This document shows positions 58,337 through 64,000 of a DNA stretch of 64,000 bases, piece by piece. Location: assembly GCA_965116155.1 (NCBI GenBank), contig OZ220488.1, forward strand, positions 248,001 through 312,000, written 5' to 3'. The notes below the pieces were generated by a model. That model was not told where the DNA came from. It saw nothing but the letters and a program-made list of their open reading frames with translations, and searched no databases. Within the stretch, counting starts at the first letter, position 1. The number at the start of each line of letters is the position of its first letter. The translations under genes were made by a program, and so were the position numbers. This stretch comes from G965116155 sp965116155. GTDB taxonomy: Bacteria > Bdellovibrionota > Bdellovibrionia > Bdellovibrionales > UBA1609.

Positions 58337-60739
58337 ATGTGGTGTGTGCTTTATATTTTGCTGTGGTTATTGGCTTTTTGGGCCTTGGCTTTTTTCTCGA
58401 TGCCCTATTGGGCATGGGCGGGGGCGCTAGCACTTTTGGGCCTGGGGAATGTGCTAATTTGGCACGGCAGTTGGGTATTGTGGCTGGTGGTTGCGGCTTT
58501 AGGGGCCGCATTTGTTTGGCAGCCCTTGCGCCGCCACACGCTGAGCTTTGTTGTTTTTAAGCTTATTAAAAAAATCCTGCCAAAAATTTCAGAAACAGAA
58601 AAAACCGCCCTAGAAGCCGGCGTGACTTGGGTAGAGAAAGACCTTTTTAGCGGCATGCCGCGCTTTGATAAAATCATGCAAGAGAACTACCCGCGTCTTA
58701 GCGCGCAGGAGGAGGCTTTTTTAGAGGGCCCTGTTAATGAGCTTTGCAAAATGTGCAACGACTGGCAAGTGTATAAAGCCGGCGAGCTGCCCCAAGAGGT
58801 GATGCAGTTTTTGAAAGACAAGGGCTTTTTTGGTCTATGTGTGCCTAAGGCCTACGGGGGGCTGGGGTTTTCGCACTTTGCGCATTCCGAGGTGATAAAA
58901 AAGCTCGCCTCACGCTCTATGGGGCTGTGTATTACGGTAATGGTGCCAAACTCCTTGGGCCCGGCGGAGCTGCTGCTGCATTATGGTACAGATGCACAAA
59001 AAAACAAATGGCTACCCGACTTGGCCAGTGGGGCCAAGGTGCCTTGTTTTGCCTTGACGGAGCCCACAGCAGGCAGTGATGCGGGGGCAATTAAAAGCGA
59101 AGGGGTGCTGTTTAAAAACGACCAAGGGCGCGTATGTGTGCGCTTGAATTGGACAAAGCGTTGGATCACTCTGGCGGCGATTTCGGATCTCTTAGGTGTG
59201 GCTTTTAGGCTCAAAGATCCTGAGGGCCTTTTGGGTCGGGGAGAAGACGTGGGGATCACCTGTGCTTTGGTGGATTCTAAAACACCAGGTGTGGTGTTGG
59301 GCCGCCGGCATGATCCTTTGGGCGTGCCTTTTTACAACTGCCCCTTAGAGGGCCGGGATGTGTGTGTGGATGCTGAGACTAGCATTATAGGGGGGCTTGA
59401 GGGCGCGGGGCGTGGCTGGGGTATGCTGATGGAAAGCCTGGGCGCGGGCAGGGGGATATCTTTGCCTTCTCAGAGCGCTGGTGCTGCGGCTTTGGGTGTG
59501 CGCGTGGTGTCGGCCCATGCTTTTAACAGAAGGCAGTTTGGATTGCCTATTGGGCACTTTGAGGGCGTGGGCGAGGCATTGGCCCGTGCAACGAGTGGGG
59601 CGTATTTGCTAGAGGCTTTGCGTCGGTTTACGGCGGGTGCTTTGGATAAGGGCATCAAGCCGCCTGTGGTGACGGCGATTGCGAAGTATTTTTCTACTGA
59701 AGAGGGCCGGCGTGTGTTTTCTGACATTATGGACGTACTGGGTGGGCAGGGGATTAGTATGGGCCCGCGCAATTTGGTAGCTATGCCGTATAAGGCCATG
59801 CCTATTGGCGTGACGGTAGAGGGGGCCAACATTATGACCCGTACGTTTATGATTTTTGGCCAAGGAGCTTTAAGGGCTCATCCGTGGACATATGAGGAGA
59901 TCAAGGCCTGTGCCAAGGGAGATTTAAAAGCTTTTGACCAGGCTTTTTGGGGGCATGTGCAGCATGTGCTGCGCAATGCTATGAGGTTTAAGTTTCACTT
60001 TATCACCAGGGGGCATTTTGCTCCTAAGGGCTACGGGGGAGTGGCGGGGAGGTATTTTCAAAAGCTCATGTGGGTTTCGAGCTTGTTTGCCATTGCGGCA
60101 GATAAGGCCATGGTGCTTTATGGTGGGGATTTAAAAAAACGTGGCCTGCTGTGTGGGAGGTTTGCGGACCTTTTGGGGGCTATGTATATGGCTCTTGGGG
60201 TGTTGAGGAGGTTTGAGTTTGATGGCAAGCCGCAGTCGCAGGAGCAGGTGTTTAAATACACGATGGATGAGCTGTTTTGGCGTATGCAGCAGGCTATAGA
60301 AGGCTTGATGGCAAACTTTTTACCCAAGCATTTGTTTTTTTTAAAGCCTTTTGCGGTTGTGTGGGCGGCGCTGTGTCGTTTGAACCCTGTGGGGCGTGCG
60401 CCTAGTGATGTAGACCGCAGGAGCCTGGCCCATGCAGTGATGCAAGGGGGCGAGCTGCGGGATAGTGTTACTATGGGAATATATAGGCCGGTGTATGCTC
60501 AAGACAAAAACGAGCCCCTGGCTTTGTTTGACGAAGCCATGCGCCTAAGTGTGCAAAGCTGGTCGGTGGAGGTGCAGGTGAAAAAGCTGGCGCGTAAGCA
60601 CCGCTTAGGCAAGGAGCTAAGCTTGTTAGAGATGGCACAAAAGGCTTTGGACGACAAGCATATAACGGCTGAAGAAATGGAGCTGTTAAAGCGCGCCCAT
60701 GCTTTGCGTATGGAGGCAATAAAGGTGGATGACTTTTAA
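58337..60739 (+). CDS. fadE: Acyl-CoA dehydrogenase FadE type
   Basis: The protein has 800 residues, matching the long FadE (814 in E. coli) rather than the short 380-residue enzymes. Two or three N-terminal hydrophobic segments (LYILLWLLAFWALAFFSMPY) place it at the membrane. Then come the dehydrogenase core (VMVPNSLGPAELLLHYGT, FALTEPTAGSDAGAIKSEG, RRQFGLPIGHFEGVGEAL, DVLGGQGISMGPRN) and a C-terminal helical extension. It performs the first beta-oxidation step with FAD. Single-gene transcription unit. Confidence 0.93.
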   Translation: MWCVLYILLWLLAFWALAFFSMPYWAWAGALALLGLGNVLIWHGSWVLWLVVAALGAAFVWQPLRRHTLSFVVFKLIKKILPKISETEKTALEAGVTWVEKDLFSGMPRFDKIMQENYPRLSAQEEAFLEGPVNELCKMCNDWQVYKAGELPQEVMQFLKDKGFFGLCVPKAYGGLGFSHFAHSEVIKKLASRSMGLCITVMVPNSLGPAELLLHYGTDAQKNKWLPDLASGAKVPCFALTEPTAGSDAGAIKSEGVLFKNDQGRVCVRLNWTKRWITLAAISDLLGVAFRLKDPEGLLGRGEDVGITCALVDSKTPGVVLGRRHDPLGVPFYNCPLEGRDVCVDAETSIIGGLEGAGRGWGMLMESLGAGRGISLPSQSAGAAALGVRVVSAHAFNRRQFGLPIGHFEGVGEALARATSGAYLLEALRRFTAGALDKGIKPPVVTAIAKYFSTEEGRRVFSDIMDVLGGQGISMGPRNLVAMPYKAMPIGVTVEGANIMTRTFMIFGQGALRAHPWTYEEIKACAKGDLKAFDQAFWGHVQHVLRNAMRFKFHFITRGHFAPKGYGGVAGRYFQKLMWVSSLFAIAADKAMVLYGGDLKKRGLLCGRFADLLGAMYMALGVLRRFEFDGKPQSQEQVFKYTMDELFWRMQQAIEGLMANFLPKHLFFLKPFAVVWAALCRLNPVGRAPSDVDRRSLAHAVMQGGELRDSVTMGIYRPVYAQDKNEPLALFDEAMRLSVQSWSVEVQVKKLARKHRLGKELSLLEMAQKALDDKHITAEEMELLKRAHALRMEAIKVDDF

Positions 60740-60745
60740 TTAAAA

Positions 60746-60890
60746 TTAGAGCGCTAGCCCAAAATTCTTGGATAGAGCGGCGGCGCAAGAGCAGCCTCTG
60801 TGAGGAGGCGGTCGCGATGGTAGCCTGTAGCGAAGGGCCAAAGGCCCGCAGCGACCACACTGCCGTCCAAGTTCCGCGCATTGAGTAAAC
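60746..60890 (+). repeat. Intergenic structured repeat missing one stem arm
   Basis: TTAGAGCGCTAG (60746-60757), CCCAAAATTCTTGG, inner hairpin GAGCGGCGGCGC..GCGGTCGC, then directly AGCCTGTAGCGAAGGGCCAA and the far edge CCGTCCAAGTTCCGCGCATT, ending GAGTAAAC. The matching arm and most of the linker have been lost. Confidence 0.8.
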
Positions 60891-60911
60891 AAAAGTTAAA
60901 GGACTAATTTT

Positions 60912-61412
60912 ATGCCAGATATTCAAGCATCTTTAGAGGCTCAAAATTTTGTGCAGGCTGCGCGTTCTACTGTGAGAGTGGGTGTGCAAAGGCGAGCTAA
61001 TTTTAGGTCTAAAAAGCTGCCTTGTTATGCAACCGATGCAGCAAGTGGTTTTGATATCAGGGCTCAGCTGGAAGAGGACGTAATCATAGAGCCTGGTGAT
61101 AGAGCGCTAGTACCTACGGGTTTAAGCTTTGAGGTGCCGGATGGCTGGGAGCTACAGGCTCGGCCTCGCAGTGGGTGGGCTTTGCGCGAGGGAGTGAGTT
61201 TGCTAAACTCTCCAGGTACTATTGATGCCGATTACAGAGGCGAGGTTAAAGTGCTGCTTATTAATCATGGTAACGAGATGGTTCGGGTGCAAGACCAAAT
61301 GCGGATCTGCCAGATGGTGCTGGCGCGTGCCGATAGGGCTATGTTTGTGGAGGCAGCGCTTAGCTCTAGCGCCCGCGGTACGGGGGGCTTTGGGTCAACG
61401 GGCACTAGCTAA
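60912..61412 (+). CDS. dut: dUTP diphosphatase
   Basis: The protein has 166 residues with the five trimeric-dUTPase motifs: ASGFDIRA, RPRSGWALREGV, NSPGTIDADYRGEVKV, MRICQMVLAR and the C-terminal ARGTGGFGSTG that closes over the active site. It keeps uracil out of DNA and supplies dUMP. About 25 N-terminal residues precede the core. AAAGGA lies ahead of ATG 60912. It lies between two repeat copies. Confidence 0.96.
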   Translation: MPDIQASLEAQNFVQAARSTVRVGVQRRANFRSKKLPCYATDAASGFDIRAQLEEDVIIEPGDRALVPTGLSFEVPDGWELQARPRSGWALREGVSLLNSPGTIDADYRGEVKVLLINHGNEMVRVQDQMRICQMVLARADRAMFVEAALSSSARGTGGFGSTGTS

Positions 61413-61419
61413 AGGGTTG

Positions 61420-61730
61420 TTAGAGTGCTAGCAAAATAAAGTTGGGCAATAAGAGTCAACTCCAGAGCAGCCTCTGTGCGTAAGCATAAAAGTGCCAGCA
61501 AAAATGTCTTCAGCCTTACGCAGTCTCCCTGATAGCGCCTAAAGGCGCGGGCCATCAGGGGGACAAGTATCCTGCCTGAAGCATTTTTGTGCACTAGACA
61601 GCAAGAGGCGTCTGCGAGGGGGGTGGCGTATTACCCAACTTTATTTTGCGGCCTATACGGCATCTATGGCCCTGCGGCGTTGGGTGTTCTCTAGGCCCAA
61701 GGCCGCGACACTATCGTCAAAGCCCCCTAT
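61420..61730 (+). repeat. Nested composite of the intergenic repeat (copy 2)
   Basis: TTAGAGTGCTAG and arms CAAAATAAAGTTGGG (61432-61446) and CCCAACTTTATTTTG (61634-61648). The loop holds an inserted second element, TGCGTAAGCATAAAAGTGCC through CATTTTTGTGC (about 61478-61600). The inner part matches 27866-28126 nearly base for base. The linker GGCCTATACGGCATCTATGG, hairpin and far edge ATCGTCAAAGCCCC follow. Confidence 0.9.
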
Positions 61731-61790
61731 GTCGGCCTATGCCAATAAGCATTTGCGATTTTTAAAAAAAATTATTACTATGTGCGGATT

Positions 61791-62036
61791 ATGAAAGAGA
61801 AAATACACCCCAGCCTCAAAAGGACGGTTTTTCAGGACATTTCTAGCGACTTTAGTTTGCTGACTCTTTCCACCATAGTCTCTAAAGAGACCATCCAGTG
61901 GAAGGACGGCAAAACCTACCCCTTGGTTAAGGTGGAGGTGTCTTCTAACTCGCACCCCTTTTATACGGGCACCCAGCGGGCTATAGAGACTGAAGGGCGC
62001 GCTGCGCGCTTTAAAAGACGCTACTCTCGCAAGTAG
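61791..62036 (+). CDS. rpmE2: 50S ribosomal protein L31, type B (zinc-free)
   Basis: 81 residues: MKEKIHPSLKRTVFQDISSD, then WKDGKTYPLVKVEVSSNSHP and FYTGTQRAIETEGRAARFKR. It lacks the CxxC pairs of type A and has the type B extension, so it works without zinc, usually under zinc shortage. No Zur box could be recognised. Its 3' end overlaps the convergent transporter gene by 16 nt. Confidence 0.93.
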   Translation: MKEKIHPSLKRTVFQDISSDFSLLTLSTIVSKETIQWKDGKTYPLVKVEVSSNSHPFYTGTQRAIETEGRAARFKRRYSRK

Positions 62037-62749
62037 GGCTTTAGGTATTTTACTCCCAAGTAAAACAAAGGTGTATCCAACGCTGCTGATGCGGCCTTGA
62101 AGCCATAATTGCTAAAGGCTAGGGTTAGGAACTCTGGCAAGCTAATATCGCCCTTTATAAACCCGGGACCCAGTACGAGTGAAGATATAGCCAGCGAGTC
62201 AATGCCTTGGCTTAGCAGGGTGCTGCAATTGTTGCGCAGCCACAGGTGCTTGCCTTGGGTGAGGTTTTTAAAAAAGTGAAACAAATAAACATCGCAATAC
62301 TGCGCGCACATATAGGCCAGCATGGAGGCAAATATGGACCCCATAGTGCAAGTGTAAAGCACATGAAACAGCTCCACCGGGCTTGAGGCTTGTGTTCCGT
62401 TAGGTAAGCGCAGGTTTTGGCTGAGATGCAGTATTTGCCATGGGGCTTTAACATCGGCAACAGGCAGGCTATGCCCGGCCCACATAATGAGTATGACAAA
62501 AAGATTGATAAAAAAGCCCACATACACCAGAAAGGTGGCACGTTTTTTTCCGTACAGTTCGCAAATCAGATCCGTACTCAGAAAACTAAACGGGTACGCC
62601 AGCGTGCCCACAGCTAGTTGCAGAGGTCCAATTTGTACAAACTTTGTAATGCCTATGACATTGAGCAGCGCGATGCTGGCTAAAAATACCCCAGATAGCA
62701 GTAAAAATAGGCGTTCACTTTTAGGAAAGCTATTTTGAGGAAAGTTCAT
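62021..62749 (-). CDS. YhhQ/VUT-family queuosine precursor transporter
   Basis: The protein has 242 residues with six to seven membrane segments. ASIALLNVIGITKFVQIGPL, GTLAYPFSFLSTDLICELYG and the late stretch DSLAISSLVLGPGFIKGDIS match the VUT family that imports queuine/preQ bases for tRNA queuosine. No que or tgt gene is nearby. Start ATG 62749. The assignment to the family is firm; the exact substrate is inferred. Confidence 0.85.
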   Translation of the reverse strand: MNFPQNSFPKSERLFLLLSGVFLASIALLNVIGITKFVQIGPLQLAVGTLAYPFSFLSTDLICELYGKKRATFLVYVGFFINLFVILIMWAGHSLPVADVKAPWQILHLSQNLRLPNGTQASSPVELFHVLYTCTMGSIFASMLAYMCAQYCDVYLFHFFKNLTQGKHLWLRNNCSTLLSQGIDSLAISSLVLGPGFIKGDISLPEFLTLAFSNYGFKAASAALDTPLFYLGVKYLKPYLRE

Positions 62750-62835
62750 ATAAACGTGCCCCAGCCTTACAGCGCAGAGTGTTAAGTTACTAGTGTCAGG
62801 TGTATTATGGGGGAATTTTGGAGTAAAGCTTTCTT

Positions 62836-63417
62836 GTGGCTTTGCATGGATTAGATAATGGGGCCTCTAAGCTGATGTGGCTCGATATGGAAATGACGGG
62901 CTTAGATGTCCAAAAAGAGGTGCCTATAGAGATTGGCGTGGTGGTGACGGATATGCGGCTCTCGACTTGCGAGACCTACCATGCAGTTTTAAAGCAAGAT
63001 CAGCGCTTTTTGGAATCTATGGACGACTGGAACAAAAAGCACCACGGCGAATCGGGGCTGGTGGATGCGGTGTCACGTGGGCGGGCGCCGCAGCAGGTAG
63101 AGGTGGATTTATTAGAGCTATGCGATCAGCATTTTGCAAAAGAGCGGGTGATTTTAGCGGGGAACTCTATAGGCCAGGACCGGCTGTTTATTGAAAAACA
63201 TTTTTTAAATTTTGCAAAAAGGTTACACTACAGAATGCTGGATGTAACATCTTTTAAGTTGGTTTTTTGGCATATGCATTCTTGTGCGTACGATAAAAAA
63301 ATCTCCACCCACAGGGCTTTGGAGGATATTTTAGAGAGTATAGAGGAATTGAAGTTTTACTTGCAGTTTTTGGACAAAAACAAAATAAAGGAGGTCATGC
63401 AAAAACCAAAGGCCTAG
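62836..63417 (+). CDS. orn: Oligoribonuclease
   Basis: The protein has 193 residues. It is a DEDDh exonuclease that clears 2-5-nt RNAs. Active residues are visible: LMWLDMEMTGLD (D, E), the Asp in AGNSIGQDRLFIEKHF, and the His and Asp in THRALEDILESIEELKFY. GTG 62836 is the likely start. The gene ends 4 nt before the sodB start candidate, so the two are probably co-transcribed. Confidence 0.95.
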   Translation: MALHGLDNGASKLMWLDMEMTGLDVQKEVPIEIGVVVTDMRLSTCETYHAVLKQDQRFLESMDDWNKKHHGESGLVDAVSRGRAPQQVEVDLLELCDQHFAKERVILAGNSIGQDRLFIEKHFLNFAKRLHYRMLDVTSFKLVFWHMHSCAYDKKISTHRALEDILESIEELKFYLQFLDKNKIKEVMQKPKA

Positions 63418-63421
63418 AGGT

Positions 63422-64000
63422 ATGGGCTGTGCGAGTTTTTTGCAGTTACTTATGGGTATTAGTGTTATAGATTTGCCGTATGATTTAGGAGCCTTAGAGC
63501 CGCATATTTCTAAAGAGACTTTGGATTTCCACTACAACAAGCACCACGCAGGTTACGCAACTAAGCTCAATGCTGCTTTGGGTGACAAGGAGAGCAATTT
63601 GGAGGCTTTGGTGCGTGACACTAAGGTCGGATCCAGTGTGTTTAACAATGCCGCACAGGTGTGGAACCATGATTTTTACTGGCAATCCTTAAGCCCTCAA
63701 GGGGGTGGGGAGCCTAAGGGGGATTTGGCCGAAGCCATAAGGGCGAGTTTTGGTAGCTTTGAAAATTTTAAGCAAGAGTTTTCGCAGCAAGCAGCGGGGC
63801 AGTTTGGTTCTGGTTGGGCTTGGCTGGTTAAAAAAGGCACCCGGCTTGAGGTGCAAGCGACGGGCAATGCGGACACTCCCTTAAGAGACCCTGAGTGTCG
63901 GCCTTTGCTGACATGCGATGTGTGGGAGCATGCGTATTATATTGATTACCGAAACGCCCGCCCCAAATACATCGACGCTTGGTGGAACCTAGTAAATTGG
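63422..64000 (+). CDS. sodB: Superoxide dismutase, Fe type (3' end beyond window)
   Basis: 193 codons are visible and the frame stays open, so the gene is nearly complete. ATG 63422 has AGAGG upstream; ATG 63452 (MGISVIDLPYDLGALEPHIS) is the start expected from the family. Metal ligands are His in HYNKHHAGYATKL, His in NAAQVWNHDFYW, and Asp and His in CDVWEHAYYIDYRNARP. Gln in A-A-Q-V-W is typical of iron enzymes. It removes superoxide in the cytoplasm. Confidence 0.95.
   Translation, partial: MGCASFLQLLMGISVIDLPYDLGALEPHISKETLDFHYNKHHAGYATKLNAALGDKESNLEALVRDTKVGSSVFNNAAQVWNHDFYWQSLSPQGGGEPKGDLAEAIRASFGSFENFKQEFSQQAAGQFGSGWAWLVKKGTRLEVQATGNADTPLRDPECRPLLTCDVWEHAYYIDYRNARPKYIDAWWNLVNW

Noticed and set aside
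1..64000. tRNA, rRNA or riboswitch genes
   Set aside because: I looked in the intergenic gaps for cloverleaf ends and known leader motifs and found none I could support.

Overview
The window comes from a Gram-negative bacterium of proteobacterial type with mid GC content. It carries lipoproteins with lipoboxes, secreted beta-barrel and secretin proteins, Mpl and AmpD cell-wall recycling enzymes, oligoribonuclease, a large FadE and a six-domain S1 ribosomal protein. A Flp/Tad pilus pair (cpaB, cpaC), a dolichol/phytol-kinase-like enzyme, a STAS protein and large Cys-rich secreted proteins would fit a Bdellovibrionota-like or another host-associated or predatory lineage. That placement is inference; no rRNA or other decisive marker is present.

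Layout. 1-4.5 kb: 3' end of a PrkA-type kinase, a broken potassium-channel gene, an SDR epimerase plus dolichol-kinase-like pair, and a Cys-rich Sel1/TPR protein. 4.5-10 kb: tightly packed rplM-rpsI-mpl-mutS-ampD. 10-20 kb: secreted ankyrin protein, then an operon of very large Cys-rich minor-pilin-like proteins (11.4-18.7 kb) with an 18-G homopolymer in one gene, then a frameshifted Rpn-type nuclease. 20-31 kb: a 1368-residue secreted protein, dnaE, pnp, rpsO. 31-43 kb: a three-copy 236-bp tandem repeat, an outer-membrane barrel protein, a membrane-anchored protein plus a 1580-residue FN3-like repeat protein, cpaC/cpaB, a thioredoxin-like protein and a lipoprotein. 43-49 kb: hisC-cmk-rpsA-sppA-trhO. 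49-57 kb: lipoprotein and small secreted proteins, two secreted ankyrin proteins, MFS transporter, STAS protein. 57-64 kb: rpsD, fadE, dut, rpmE2 (type B), YhhQ-type transporter, orn, and a sodB cut by the window end.

The most unusual content lies between the genes. More than twenty copies or fragments of a structured repeat family fill nearly every long intergenic gap. A typical copy has a conserved edge (TTAGAGCGCTAG or TGCGTAAGCAT..AGTGCTAG), a long stem whose sequence differs between copies but is self-complementary within each copy, a conserved linker (GGCCTATAAGGCATCTATGG), a second hairpin, and a conserved far edge (GTCAAAGCCCCGTGCATTGA). At least twelve genes take their stop codon from this repeat (several proteins end in Leu-Glu-Arg-stop), copies are nested in one another, and one nested composite exists twice. 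A separate GC-rich triple-hairpin element sits inside three coding genes (SDR, cmk, trhO), and two perfect palindromes of 60 and 44 bp cover the stop codons of sppA and rpsD. No transposase for the repeat family is visible; the only recombination-type gene is the Rpn-like one, which abuts a copy.
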